The translations under genes were made by a program, and so were the position numbers. From Agapanthus africanus (Eukaryota; Streptophyta; Magnoliopsida; Asparagales; Amaryllidaceae), in assembly GCA_030015575.1 (NCBI GenBank), contig CM057338.1:776501864-776565863 (forward strand): a stretch of DNA of 64,000 nucleotides. Reading direction: 5' to 3'. Shown here one piece after another: positions 23,547-35,250 of this stretch (its first letter is position 1; every line of letters starts with the position of its first letter). Under the pieces are notes generated by a model. The model saw only the letters and a list, made by a program, of their open reading frames with translations. It searched no databases and was not told the origin of the DNA.

Positions 23547-24402
23547 CTTCTTTTCCAATGTGTTGGTACTCAAAAAAGAGCTTGCGTTCTATAAAGAAAA
23601 TATATGCAGAAAATATGGAGAACAAAGAACTTTCTTCTGCTTTTTAGTGTATCAAAAATGCACCATGTTTAGTGTTGATTCTCTATTCGTTCGGCAAAAA
23701 GGCTGAGGCTGCATCATCTAGTCGGTTCGTCGAGTGCACGTTGGAAAGGGTTATCTAGAGAGATATTTCGTTATATCTTGGGGATAGATCGCCATAATTC
23801 CGGTGAATTGTTAGCGAGGCGAAAAATTATCTTAAGGACAGCGTCATTTTGACACGTCTCGATAAGTTTCTCGGTCTTTTATTTTCTGATTTCGGTTTTC
23901 TCTAGGTTTTATAGAATCAGTTTTAGTTGCTATTATTTTGCTTCCAACACCTCGTCCACCAACCACACAACTTGAGCTTAACTTTCATCTTTATATGATA
24001 TTTGAAGCTTTTACCTCCATCCCCAAAAAACCGACCGGGAGGGACTCAAAATCCCCTTACTTCTTGACATGGTTCTACTTTTTGTTTGAATAGAGCTTAC
24101 AAAATATGCAACATACAGGACCCCAGCAAAAAAGTATTGCTTTCTTGCTGGGATTTGAAGACTTGCCGACTCTGATGATTCTGATGTGGGTGACCTTAAT
24201 AATTCATAGTGATTATATTTTCGTTCTCGTCCCAGTCCGACACTAGGTTTTGTTGGCGTTCTCTCTTTAAGTTTGGTATTTCAAAAACTAAATGTGTGAT
24301 TTATTAATTATATTTAATCTGTGGGCCAAACGCATTTTGAATTGTAGTTTGGTTATGTAGGATAATTTAAAATTTCCTAAAGTTTTGGGTTGTTTGGCAA
24401 TT

Positions 24403-24800
24403 CTATTGTTACCTGAGCATGAAAAGCATAAATCGGGGCAAAAATACATTTGATTGTATGTTTCCGGTTATGCTACTGCTGCATATTTTATGGAGCCTAA
24501 TACCATTGTTGTTAAGAGCCACAATAATATTATGGAGTCTTATACTGTTGTTGAAACAAAAATTACTGATTTCTTTGAACATATTTTTCCTATGAAAATT
24601 CATGTTGAAAAACTTTTACAGGTAGTGCCTTCAAATTCTGAACATATTTTTAATGATAAAAGCTTTGAATTAAGAAGTGAAACAGCTAGAAAAAAAATAT
24701 CTTGGAAATAAATTTTACATCTTTTTAGTTGAGGATGAACCTCAAAATTACAAAGATATGTTATATTTCTTCTTTTGATTCAAAATTTTGGGTTGATACT
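24403..24800 (+). pseudogene. relic of an unrelated Ty1/copia pol (integrase end to RT start)
   Basis: In-frame pieces read PEHEKHK, then SGYATAAYFM, then ETKITDFFEHIFPMK, and in a shifted frame LVEDEPQNYKDM. This is the order of the copia integrase C-terminal region (IGYA..SAAYRF, E.KNAEFFEHIFPLK) and the linker into reverse transcriptase (LVEDEPQ.YKEA). Frameshifts and stops break it. It is from a different copia lineage than P and N, whose linker reads RRSSRVSRPPERY. Confidence 0.6.
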
Positions 24801-25221
24801 ATTAATGTAATAATATGATAGGGGTCTACAGTGACCTTTGCCGATAAAAGATTAAAAAAAATAAAAATTACAAATTTTGAAGATGTAAATTATGATATGA
24901 CAGTTATAAAATACAGTTGTAAAGATAAAATTAAGCATCTCCAATAGACTTTTCTTTTAAAGACTAAATGAAAAAATTACAAAACATGTTAAAGAAGGTT
25001 TTCTCGTTTGTTCAAAATTCCAGTTTTCTGGGACGTAGGCAATAAACTTGTTTTTCTCGTTTGTTCAAAATTCCAGTTTATTTAGCACGTAGCCTTTTCC
25101 ATTGATTTAGATGAACGTGTGCATGTGTGGATTTTTTTTTTCTGTTTTTTTTTCTGCGCCGAGGGTAGGGGCAATGATCCGTTGAGATAACGGATAAAGA
25201 TCTCATCCACTGTCCACAGTG

Positions 25222-25314
25222 TAATACATGGACGGTTGAAATTAAAAGAAAAAAACTAATTCCTATTTTTGAGGTAATTCTTTTTTCTTTTCAAATCTCA
25301 ACCGTCCATGCATT
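25222..25314. repeat. imperfect inverted repeat
   Basis: Arms of about 33-35 bases (25222-25256 and 25281-25314), sharing aat.catggacggttga and the A/T-rich inner part, around a 24-base spacer. Could be a decayed foldback element; no target duplication identified. Confidence 0.5.
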
Positions 25315-26336
25315 AGCTGAGCTATTGCTGAAAGCGTTGATTTGTGGCCCATACATTTGCCCCGAAAGCGTTACTTTGACTCCACTTCACCTCCTAAGAC
25401 TTTCTTCCAAAAGAGAGAATGCCATATCAGCTGAGCTATTGCTCAACCCTAGAAGCAGCTGCTTTATTTCATTCATCTCTTGGTTGTGTTTTAGACTGGC
25501 AGATGCCATATTGTGATTATTTTTATTTACAAGCTAGCTCTAGCGTTGTATAAGACGCATGATGAGAAAGAATAATTTCTAAACTTATTAAAGTAACAGT
25601 TGTTTTTTTTCTCCTGTTCTGAAATTTTCACTCTGTTCTTTTTCTATGGCAAGTTGTCTGTACAAATTAACTATTTGAAGGTAGGGTTAGCACAAAATGG
25701 CGATTGAGCGCTTCTTACGATATCTCTCTGTGGAGCCCATAAGACACTGTGGGTCCCAATTTAGAATCTAGACTTTTCCAGTATTTCAATTTAATTTTTT
25801 TTGTTTAAAATAAATCCCTTGCAATATTCACCATCTTCTTCATTTTTTCCGAACGCTACATCCATTCTTAGTGTCCCTTATCCGTCCGCTACATACTCTT
25901 ATTTCCAACCCTAAACCAAATATACGCAACGAAGTCTCCAATTAAGTCACAACTACATATCACGTTGTATTGCGTCCAAAAGAATTCTCTACTTATGCCG
26001 CGACTATATGTCACTTATAGCGTGCTTAAGTGAGAGAGTTGTGTTTGTTTGGTATAAATTCATTTAAAAATGTTTGGCGAAAAGAAATACAAGAGATTTT
26101 TCCATCACTCATACTAACATTTCATAGCCCTAACAAGTGTGCAATTTATTCACACATTAAAAGAAAAATAAATCAAGAAAGAAGAGAAGAAGGAATGAAA
26201 AATACAGTTTTACGAAGATACAAGCTAACTACTTGAGCCCTCACCTAAGTAAGGGACTCCATTGAGTATCATGGCTTGAAAAATACGGATTAGAGGAGAA
26301 GAAAGAAGAACAATAAAAAAACAACTATTTAACAAC

Positions 26337-27948
26337 TGTTGGATATAGTGCCATCAGAATCAATTATTGGATCACAGGCACGTGATTGCAATGATTGAGG
26401 GAGAACCTATGCCGGTAGGACAGTCTTACTCAAAATGATAGTATGCTATCTGGTTTATCTTTATCATCGTGTACTGCTTTAGGTAACCTTACCAGTCACT
26501 ATTGCGCGTTGATAGAGCACTTAGGATTCTTGCTTGACGGCCAGCAGTATGATGGCGATCATATACGTGGGAGCTGGGGTCTATAAGCACATCCTTAAAA
26601 GGTCCCTAGTCGTGGGACTTTTCGAGACAGGGTATCGATACTCCAGAGTAGACTAGTGTATACAGTCGAGATATCGACGAGGGGCGGTGGCCGGTCTCAC
26701 AAGCCACTGGTGTCAGTTGGTTCACCTAAGATGTTTACAGGTGCTAATTGGGTTATGAGTTCACCGGACAGGACTCGCCGGGAACATGCTAGTTGGTTTT
26801 ATACCTGATGTCAGACAGCAGTTCCCTGGTGATATGTGTACAGGTTAGTTCATCGACCTAAGATCGTCATTTATCTCATGTGAGTTCCCACTGTACTTTG
26901 ATTACTACCCTACCACGGCTCAAAAGAGTCGTGTAAACAGGTTTTAGTTGGGTACAGTCCTGAGCCACATGGAGGCAGTGAGCGGATCTGCAGGGTTCGT
27001 CTCTCCCGGTATTGGGGGTGAGGTCGCGCTGTATTTAGGAGAGCCATTACACGAAATTCTTAGCCAAGGCAGGAGATTTACTGGTAGGTATTCCAGTAGT
27101 ATCTCAGAGTGTCTGGGCTACACTCCGACATGACTTGTACCGCTTTTGGGGGTCTGACTTTTACCAACCCCCTAGGCCCGCCATGCGATGCTCATAGACG
27201 AACGGACCGGACTGTACGGATATTATCACTGACAGGCTCAGTAGGGTGTCAGGATGAGTTCGCTCATCGACGTCCCTTTTGGTCAATACCTGGTAGCCCG
27301 TTACGTATGGCTAATACCTCTGACGTGCTAGTAGTTAAATCCACAGCCAAACTATTGACGAGTCTTTAGAGTCCCCCACAGACAGTTTCTCAAGTTTCGG
27401 GCGAAACGCTGTAGTGGCCGTATGGAGATATGGCAGGGTTCGATCATATACGTGCGGTATTGCACGGATCATGATCGGACGGATAATACTAGCGGGCTTT
27501 GGTTTAAGCCAGATCCTGGTATTGTACAGTGTAGATTTTGTCTCATTGCATTTGTATTCGGTCGAAATACAAATGCGGGTATTCATATACAGTCGCGGGG
27601 TTTTCCTGTAATTTATTACGGGATCGGTTTTTTTGAAGTTGCCAGTTTGCTTTCCGTTTCGGCCATTTTCCTTTGTTTCTTTCTTTGGCTGGAAATTGGT
27701 GGAGTGGGGGTTATTGCAAGCATGCAAATTTGAATAGTGGAGGGTGTTATAAGCAAGTAGTAGCTTCATGATGGTTCAACCATCATTTGATTCTTTGTTC
27801 ATCATGGCTTGACTTTAGCTTGATGAGATGGTTGATGAGGATTGGGCTTTGTTTGTGATCATTATTCATCATGATAACCTTTTCTCTTTCATGTATTATT
27901 TTTGGGCCCACTCATTCATTCTCATGTCTTCACTAGCGTGGCCGGCCA
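26337..27948 (+). repeat. 5' LTR of N2, part 1 (interrupted by P2)
   Basis: Starts TGTTGGATATAGTGCC after acaac. It holds the G-box CACGTG (26379-26384) and one GTTCGATC/GATCGGAC hairpin (27438-27480, with a G-T pair). It ends at the target duplication GGCCA (27944-27948). The missing end lies at 58659-59156. Confidence 0.85.
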
Positions 27949-29705
27949 AGCTGGAAGAGGTTCCAGCACCACAGACTACAACTGATGATTTATTGGAGCC
28001 AGAGGATTCAGTAGTACCCGACGAATCCCAGCCTCTCCGCCGATCTAGTAGGGTTTCTCGTCCACCTGAGAGATACTACGGTTTTCTCATTGATGGTGGA
28101 AACGAAGATTGCATCATAGATGATGATGACCCCACTAGTTTCGAGCAGGCCATCACGAGTGGTGACTCTGTGAAATGGCTCGATGCAATGCGATCTGAGA
28201 TGGAATCCATGTACACCAATAAAGTATGGATTTTGGAAAATGCTCCTGAAGGGGTAAAACCCATTGGGAGCAAGTGGATTTTTAAAAAGAAATTTGGTGT
28301 AGATGGAAAAGTTGAGACTTTCAAAGCTAGGCTTGTAGCAAAGGGATTTCGTCAACGACCAGGTGTGGATTATGACGAAACCTTTTCTCCAGTGGCTATG
28401 CTTAAGTCCATCCGAATCTTACTTGCCATTGCTGCGTACCATGACTACGAAATCTGGCAAATGGATGTTAAGACCGCCTTTCTAAACGGTGATTTAGAAG
28501 AGAGCGTGTACATGACTCAGCCAGAGGGCTTCGTAGATAGGTGGAGCAGCGGAAAGGTGTGCAAGCTGCTTAAATCCATTTATGGGTTAAAGCAAACATC
28601 ACGGAGTTGGAACATCTGTTTTGATGTTGTAGTCAAAGAGTTTGACTTCATCAAAAATATAGATGAACCTTGTATCTATAAGAAGGTAGCAGAGGGTAAG
28701 GTTGTCTTCCTCGTATTGTATGTGGATGACATACTCTTGATAGGAAATGATATTCCTATGCTGCAATCAGTCAAGCTCTTCTTATCACAGAGATTCTCAA
28801 TGAAAGATCTAGGTGATGCCTCCTGCATATTAGGAATCATGATCTATAGAGATAGATCTAAACGGATACTGGGATTGTCCCAATCCAGATACATTGACAC
28901 CATACTAAAGAGGTTTAGTATGGAAGAATCCAAGCGTGGAAACCAACCCACGATCTCTGGACTCACTCTCTCCAAAGAGATGTCTCCCAAGACTGATTTG
29001 GAGAGAGCTCGCATGCAAGGGATACCCTATGCTTCGGCAGTAGGCTCTATCATGTATGCGATGCTATGTACCAGACCCGATGTAGCATACTCACTAAGTG
29101 TAGTGAGTCGGTATCAAGCAGATCCTGGAGAGAGTCACTGGACAGCTGTGAAGAACATTCTCAAGTACTTGCGAAGGACTAAGGAGATGTTCTTGGTGTA
29201 TGGTAACGGAGAACTCCAGGTGGAGTCCTTTACCGATTCCAGCTTCCAAAGTGATAAGGACGACTCTAAGTCGCATTCCGGTTTTATCTTTACCCTCAAT
29301 GGAGGGGCGGTATGTTGGAAGAGTTCCAAACAGGATACCGTTGCAGACTCGACGATGGAGGCTGAATACATCGCTGCCAACGATGCTGCCAAGGAGGCTG
29401 TCTGGATAAAGAAGTTCATTAGTGAACTTGTTGTGGTTCCATCCATTGAGCATCCAATACCTCAGTATTGTGATAACAATGGAGCTGTGGCTTTAGCCAA
29501 GGAACCCAGATCCCATCAAAAGTCCAGACATATTCTGAGGCGGTATCACCTGATCAGGGAGATAGTTGATCGCCGGGAGATCGAGGTCAGGAGAGTAGAT
29601 ACGAAGGACAACACTGCGGATCCATTCACGAAGGCTATTCCCCAGATACAGTTTGAGAGATTATTCGGGATGCTAGGTATGCGATACTACAGCAGCTGGC
29701 CTTAG
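27828..29705 (+). pseudogene. chimeric ORF: N2 LTR leader fused to P-family RT/RNase H
   Basis: A 625-codon open frame whose first ~40 codons come from N2 LTR sequence. From 27949 it continues in frame as the P2 pol from the integrase/RT linker to the stop. RT keeps the YVDD box; RNase H keeps TDSSF, MEAEY and CDN. Protease and integrase are absent. It is the inverted copy of the C-terminal half of P2 pol (30036-31792) and so a by-product of fold-back cDNA, not a selected gene as far as I can tell. It lies downstream of an LTR in the same direction, so it could be transcribed. Confidence 0.7.
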
Positions 29706-29847
29706 TGCAAGTGGGAGATTGTTAGTTATGTATATGCCCTAGAGGCCATTGTTGTACATATGATGTATATTATAATGGATGCTTGGATATATATAGAGAT
29801 GACTTTCTTGCTCGTCATGATAGTATGCTATTTGGTTTCGCTTTATC
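27949..29847 (+). repeat. left arm of P2 palindrome (1,899 bp)
   Basis: Inverted copy of 29894-31792, the same length with no indels by coordinate sums and only scattered substitutions. Its left end is inside pol; its inner end is the LTR word CTTTATC. Confidence 0.92.
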
Positions 29848-30021
29848 AACATATGAGAGTAAAACAGTAAACCAATACAAGTCAACATGTTAAGATAAAG
29901 TGAAACCAAATAGCATACTATCATGACGAGCAAGAAAGTCATCTCTATATATATCCAAGCATCCATTATAATATACATCATATGTACAACAATGGCCTCT
30001 AGGGCATATACATAACTAACA
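29848..30021 (-). repeat. truncated 3' LTR of P2 (U3 start only)
   Basis: Only about the first 170 bases of the LTR are present in minus orientation before the sequence turns back. Together with 56279-58304 it would make about one LTR. Confidence 0.8.
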
Positions 30022-31792
30022 ATCTCCCACTTGCCCTAAGGCCAGCTGCTGTAGTATCGCATACCTAGCATCCCGAATAATCTCTCAAACTGTATCTGAG
30101 GAATAGCCTTCGTGAATGGATCCGCAGTGTTGTCCTTCGTATCTACTCTCCTGACCTCGATCTCCCGGCGATCAACTATCTCCCTGATCAGGTGATACCG
30201 CCTCAGAATATGTCTGGACTTTTGATGGGATCTGGGTTCCTTGGCTAAAGCCACAGCTCCATTGTTATCACAATACAGAGGTATTGGATGCTCAATGGAT
30301 GGAACCACAACAAGTTCACTAATGAACTTCTTTATCCAGACAGCCTCCTTGGCAGCATCGTTGGCAGCGATGTATTCAGCCTCCATCGTCGAGTCTGCAA
30401 CGGTATCCTGTTTGGAACTCTTCCAACATACCGCCCCTCCATTGAGGGTAAAGACAAAACCGGAATGCGACTTAGAGTCGTCCTTATCACTTTGGAAGCT
30501 GGAATCGGTAAAGGACTCCACCTGGAGTTCTCCGTTACCATACACCAAGAACATCTCCTTAGTCCTTCGCAAGTACTTGAGAATGTTCTTCACAGCTGTC
30601 CAGTGACTCTCTCCAGGATCTGCTTGATACCGACTCACTACACTTAGTGAGTATGCTACATCGGGTCTGGTACATAGCATCGCATACATGATAGAGCCTA
30701 TTGCCGAAGCATAGGGTATCCCTTGCATGCGAGCTCTCTCCAAATCAGTCTTGGGAGACATCTCTTTGGAGAGAGTGAGTCCAGAGATCGTGGGTTGGTT
30801 CCCACGCTTGGATTCTTCCATACTAAACCTCTTTAGTATGGTGTCAATGTATCTGGATTGGGACAATCCCAGTATCCGTTTAGATCTATCTCTATAGATC
30901 ATGATTCCTAATATGCAGGAGGCATCACCTAGATCTTTCATTGAGAATCTCTGTGATAAGAAGAGCTTGACTGATTGCAGCATAGGAATATCATTTCCTA
31001 TCAAGAGTATGTCATCCACATACAATACGAGAAAGACAACCTTACCCTCTGCTACCTTCTTATAGATACAAGGTTCATCTATATTTTTGATGAAGTCAAA
31101 CTCTTTGACTACAACATCAAAACAGATGTTCCAACTCTGTGATGCTTGCTTTAACCCATAAATGGATTTAAGCAGCTTGCACACCTTTCCGCTGCTCCCA
31201 CTATCTACGAAGCCCTCTGGCTGAGTCATGTATACGCTCTCTTCTAAATCACCGTTTAGAAAGGCGGTCTTAACATCCATTTGCCAGATTTCGTAGTCAT
31301 GGTATGCAGCAATGGCAAGTAAGATCCGGATGGACTTAAGCATAGCCACTGGAGAAAAGGTTTCGTCATAATCCACACCTGGTCGTTGACGAAATCCCTT
31401 TGCTACAAGCCTAGCTTTGAAAGTCTCAACTTTTCCATCTACACCAAATTTCTTTTTAAAAATCCACTTGCTCCCAATGGGTTTTATCCCTTTAGGAGCA
31501 TTTTCCAAAATCCATACTTTATTGGTGTACATGGATTCCATCTCAGATCGCATTGCATCCAGCCATTTCACAGAGTCACCACTCGTGATGGCCTGCTCGA
31601 AACTAGTGGGGTCATCATCATCCATGATGCAATCTTCGCTTCCACCATCAATGAGAAAACCGTAGTATCTCTCAGGTGGATGAGAAACCCTACTAGATCG
31701 GCGGAGAGGCTGGGGTTCGTCGGGTACTACTAAATCCTCTGGCTCCAATAAATCATCAGTTGTAGTCTGTGGTGCTGGAACCTCTTCCAGCT
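29894..31792 (-). repeat. right arm of P2 palindrome (1,899 bp)
   Basis: Pairs with 27949-29847 around a 46-bp spacer (29848-29893). Includes the LTR start (29894-30021), polypurine tract and the C-terminal half of pol. Confidence 0.92.
30022..30036 (-). other. polypurine tract of P2
   Basis: Sense GGCAAGTGGGAGAT-type tract directly before the LTR; same position as in P1, with one base change. Confidence 0.8.
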
Positions 31793-33305
31793 CTACCTCT
31801 TTGCCACTAATTTCTTTTGCAAGAAATTCCTTTTCTAAAAAGGTGGCATATTGAGAAATAAACACTTTTTGTTCCTCAGCGTGATAGAAAATATATCCTT
31901 GAGAATTCTTAGGATATCCCACAAATTTGCAAAGAACTGATCGTGCCTCGAGTTTGTCCGGATTTTGTCTTTTTACATAGGCCGGACAACCCCATATCTT
32001 AAACCGTTTAAAATATGGTCTCATTCCCCTCCATATCTCATATGGGGTTGTAGGCACTGATTTAGACGGAACTTGATTCAATAGGTATGCTGCTGTCTCA
32101 AGTGCATACCCCCAAAAGGAAATAGGTAACTCAGCTGTGCTCATCATTGAGCGCACCATATCTAATAGGGTGCGATTTCTTCGTTCCGATACACCGTTGT
32201 GCTGTGGTGTATAAGGAGGAGTAAGCTGAGAGAGAATCCCATTCTCTTTTAGATAATCTAGGAACTCATTGCTTAAGTATTCACCTCCTCGATCAGATCG
32301 AAGAATCTTAATACTTTTGCCCGTTTGGTTCTCTACTTCGTGCTTATATTCTCTGAATTTCTCAAAAGATTCAGACTTGTGTTTCATCAGGAACACATGT
32401 CCGAATCTAGAGAGATCGTCAGTGAATGTAATGAAGTAGGAAGAACCGTTCCTGGCATGCGTAGACATGGGACCGCATACATCACTATGTATTAGTCCTA
32501 AGAGTTCGGTAACTCTTCCTCCGTGTCCACTAAACGGAGCTTTGGTCATTTTTCCTTTGAGACATGAATGGCAAGTATCATAAGATGATAATTCGAACGG
32601 ATTCAAATAACCATCCTTATGTAACTTAGCCAGTCGTGTCGCATTGATATGACCAAGTCTACAATGCCACAAGTAGGATTCGTTCATATCTGAACTTTTC
32701 CTCTTGTGTGTGTTTTGTATATTCAGGACTGTATTCTGATTTAGAATGAATATGCCATTATGTAACGAGCCTGATGCAATCAACTTTTGATTTAGGAATA
32801 TGTTCATAACATTATCCTGTACTAAAAAATTATATCCCTCTTTACTCAATAAAGAAACTGATATAATGTTGCACATCATGTTCGGTATATAATAGCACTC
32901 ATTTAGAATCAGTGTATTACGACTCGGCAATACTAGGTGATATTCGCCAACTGCTTTGGCTACAATACTTGCACCGTTCTCTACTTGAACGGAATGATCA
33001 CCTTTTCCCAGTTCTCTACCTTTACGTAGCCCATGTAACTGTTTACATATGTGGGATCCTGATCCGGTATCTAATACCCAGGACGTAGGGTGAACTGAGA
33101 AACAGTTCTCAATAACTAACACACCCGAAGAAGATGCATCAACATGCATGTTCTTTTGGGCGGCTTGAGAATCCAGATATTCTCCTGTTTCCTGTTCAGT
33201 CTTATAACTCTTATAAGAAAGAACGGGTATAACGTTCCCTTGCTCAGTACAATAATTGGGTTCAGTCAATACATCCATATTATTATCTTGATTATGGCCT
33301 GACAT
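30036..33305 (-). CDS. pol: Ty1/copia Pol polyprotein without Gag (P2)
   Basis: 1,089 codons from ATG 33305, the same length as P1 pol. Protease DTGSGSH, integrase HHCC and D-D-E, RT YVDD, and all three RNase H acidic positions (TDSSF, MEAEY, CDN) are intact. P2 is therefore the only copy in the window with a complete set of visible active-site residues. As in P1 there is no Gag or CCHC knuckle. Compared with P1 the RT/RNase H half is nearly identical, the N-terminal part is moderately different, and a stretch of about 115 residues at the end of integrase is far more different. The 5' LTR of P2 lacks its TATA-containing start, so expression from its own promoter is doubtful. Confidence 0.9.
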   Translation of the reverse strand: MSGHNQDNNMDVLTEPNYCTEQGNVIPVLSYKSYKTEQETGEYLDSQAAQKNMHVDASSSGVLVIENCFSVHPTSWVLDTGSGSHICKQLHGLRKGRELGKGDHSVQVENGASIVAKAVGEYHLVLPSRNTLILNECYYIPNMMCNIISVSLLSKEGYNFLVQDNVMNIFLNQKLIASGSLHNGIFILNQNTVLNIQNTHKRKSSDMNESYLWHCRLGHINATRLAKLHKDGYLNPFELSSYDTCHSCLKGKMTKAPFSGHGGRVTELLGLIHSDVCGPMSTHARNGSSYFITFTDDLSRFGHVFLMKHKSESFEKFREYKHEVENQTGKSIKILRSDRGGEYLSNEFLDYLKENGILSQLTPPYTPQHNGVSERRNRTLLDMVRSMMSTAELPISFWGYALETAAYLLNQVPSKSVPTTPYEIWRGMRPYFKRFKIWGCPAYVKRQNPDKLEARSVLCKFVGYPKNSQGYIFYHAEEQKVFISQYATFLEKEFLAKEISGKEVELEEVPAPQTTTDDLLEPEDLVVPDEPQPLRRSSRVSHPPERYYGFLIDGGSEDCIMDDDDPTSFEQAITSGDSVKWLDAMRSEMESMYTNKVWILENAPKGIKPIGSKWIFKKKFGVDGKVETFKARLVAKGFRQRPGVDYDETFSPVAMLKSIRILLAIAAYHDYEIWQMDVKTAFLNGDLEESVYMTQPEGFVDSGSSGKVCKLLKSIYGLKQASQSWNICFDVVVKEFDFIKNIDEPCIYKKVAEGKVVFLVLYVDDILLIGNDIPMLQSVKLFLSQRFSMKDLGDASCILGIMIYRDRSKRILGLSQSRYIDTILKRFSMEESKRGNQPTISGLTLSKEMSPKTDLERARMQGIPYASAIGSIMYAMLCTRPDVAYSLSVVSRYQADPGESHWTAVKNILKYLRRTKEMFLVYGNGELQVESFTDSSFQSDKDDSKSHSGFVFTLNGGAVCWKSSKQDTVADSTMEAEYIAANDAAKEAVWIKKFISELVVVPSIEHPIPLYCDNNGAVALAKEPRSHQKSRHILRRYHLIREIVDRREIEVRRVDTKDNTADPFTKAIPQIQFERLFGMLGMRYYSSWP

Positions 33306-33314
33306 GGTCGCTAC

Positions 33315-33338
33315 CTGGGGAGAGAGAGAAGAAAACAC
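33315..33338 (-). promoter_or_regulatory. splice-acceptor-like tract before pol (P2)
   Basis: Sense ttttcttctctctctccccag, nine bases before the ATG, matching P1 with small differences. Confidence 0.45.
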
Positions 33339-33750
33339 TTTAGCGTATGCTCTTACAAGATTTAGATTGGTTATTATCTTATCTAATTAGGATGTCTCCC
33401 ACTGTTTTTATCAAATCTACCTTAAAACCCTAAAAGGTAAGATTAGCCGGGATTAATTACACCTTACAATTTCGTCAATCTTTCAGCCAGATCAGTGTCG
33501 GTACTTTGAGGGAGGTTCCCCATACTTTCGCACGGACCTAATTAAAGTAAACCTCATTTTCCCAGAGGCGTAACCCCGTTAACACTTTTCTAGACACCTA
33601 CTTGAATGACTAATTGTCCTGTGTAAAACTCTCCCAGGAGTAACTCTTACTCGTAGTGGGTATCGGGATCCAACTATCTCATAGAAGGTATGCAATCTCA
33701 TTGCAAATTTCAACACTTGAAATTCCCAATAATACTTTTGCCCCTAGCAA

Positions 33751-33955
33751 CTCATGACCTTAACATGGTCAACAAATCATAAGCGCTAGCCAAGTTCAGC
33801 CCGTCATTTCCCGATTGAATTAAACCCACTCGTACGACCCTTAACATGGTCAACAAAGTCGTACGACTACCCTAATCCAATCACATCATATGTTTTAACA
33901 GATAAGTATTAATTAGCTACCGCACACTACGCCTTAACATGGTCAACAAACGCAG
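33751..33955 (-). ncRNA. triple stem-loop array in P2 leader
   Basis: Stem-loops at 33751-33783, 33831-33865 and 33927-33955. The middle stem is a perfect 8 bp (cgtacgac/gtcgtacg). All three loops carry the sense word TTTGTTGACCATGTTAAGG, seen in no other element of the window. Confidence 0.75.
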
Positions 33956-34099
33956 CACGAATACTAAGAAGTACTTATCTGAAATGACGGAGGGCTACGC
34001 AGGTTTTTCAGAAAACCCTGAGCGTAATGACTTGATATCGTCATAGAATCGAGTGAAGTTTTGAAAAGGAGTGTTTTTGAGGCTTTTCTTAGTTTCGCT

Positions 34100-34282
34100 A
34101 AAGGGGTCACTCCCGGTGAAGGGATCGTCGGCCCTTTCCTCATCGAATAAGGTGCAGGATATATCATATATACCGCTGTGCAAAACAAAACATTAAAAGC
34201 ATTCAAAAGACAAACCGCGTTTTGTAGCATCTGCCAGTTTTGCTAAAGAGGTCACTCCCGGTGAAGGGATCGTCGGCTCTTT
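34100..34282 (-). ncRNA. twin leader hairpins of P2
   Basis: First unit (34100-34137) closes with aaaggg/ccctttt; second (34245-34282) with aaagag/ctcttt. The paired exchange within one element is direct evidence for the stem. Confidence 0.7.
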
Positions 34283-35250
34283 CCCCATCGAATAAGGTGC
34301 AGGATTTATCATATATATCACTGTGCAAAGCAAAACTGTAGCTACCCCTTTTATAAAGTTTTTGATTCTGCAACATCTTTAGGTTTCTTTTCTTTTTATT
34401 AATCTCATTAATAAATATCCCATCAGCTTATGCTTCCTAAGCATCACAGAAGAAACGAAAGCAGTAATATTTATATATCAGCATATATATATAGTATAAG
34501 CATTCGTCTCAGGCAGTAATATGATCTCATCACAGAACAATGCAGCAGAAGAACATATATGAAATATTGGATATACTAGGACGTCCGTGTTTTCAATACG
34601 AGCCTGTATAAAACACGGATTCCACGGTCGCGACGAATAGCCAAATCCACATCCCAAGACCCCTACGAGAGCGGCAAGTAACACTGCCAATTCTAGGGTT
34701 AGGAGACCCGGTCTCAACTCCTCGAGATGGCCTCCCACTGGACCCTGGAACCCGGTTACTTGTGCTCCCTACCTTGGGTCTACCTAATGCGGAAAAGTAA
34801 ATAATATACACTGGTGACAGCAACCGCAACCTGGAAGTGCCCCAAATAAAAGAATATTACATTACAAATGAATTTTACATGAATGAAAATAAAAACCCTC
34901 ATCTCACATAAAACTCCCGGCTATTCAAAACGCGACGATCCAATATAACATATCACAGCAACACATAATATCACAAATCATCAACGTAAGTAAATATGCG
35001 CATCCCAATTGTCGTTGACATATAGCAACGAAACTGGCGATATCACATATTACACTTACGGTCACAGAAAAGAAAGTGTAAAAATACAATATTTGGAATC
35101 CACAATCACTTTAGACATCGTAAATCCGAAATATCACATGCTTCGCATTTCATGCCTAACTCTATGAATTCCACATATTGTATCACATTCCAGATAAATA
35201 GACAGTATTAAACTTTTCGAACAGATAATCAAATACCCAAAATTTCCTAA
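34283..35250 (-). other. leader of P2, part 1
   Basis: Non-coding; follows P1 17000-17725 closely. Ends at CCTAA (35246-35250), the target duplication of N3, and resumes at 55558. Confidence 0.8.

Larger units (their letters stand above)
23547..26336. other. older intergenic DNA between P0 and N2
   Basis: AT-rich sequence without a gene I can support. It contains a decayed copia pol relic (24403-24800) and an imperfect inverted repeat (25222-25314). The remaining frames are short and show no family motif. The N2 LTR begins at 26337 after acaac. Confidence 0.55.

Noticed and set aside
23547..26336. Host gene in the only stretch without LTR sequence
   Set aside because: Frames are short and uninformative; the one recognisable piece is a copia relic.
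28008..28355. 115-codon antisense frame repeated at 13861-14208 and 31386-31733
   Set aside because: Shadow of the conserved RT reading frame on the other strand.
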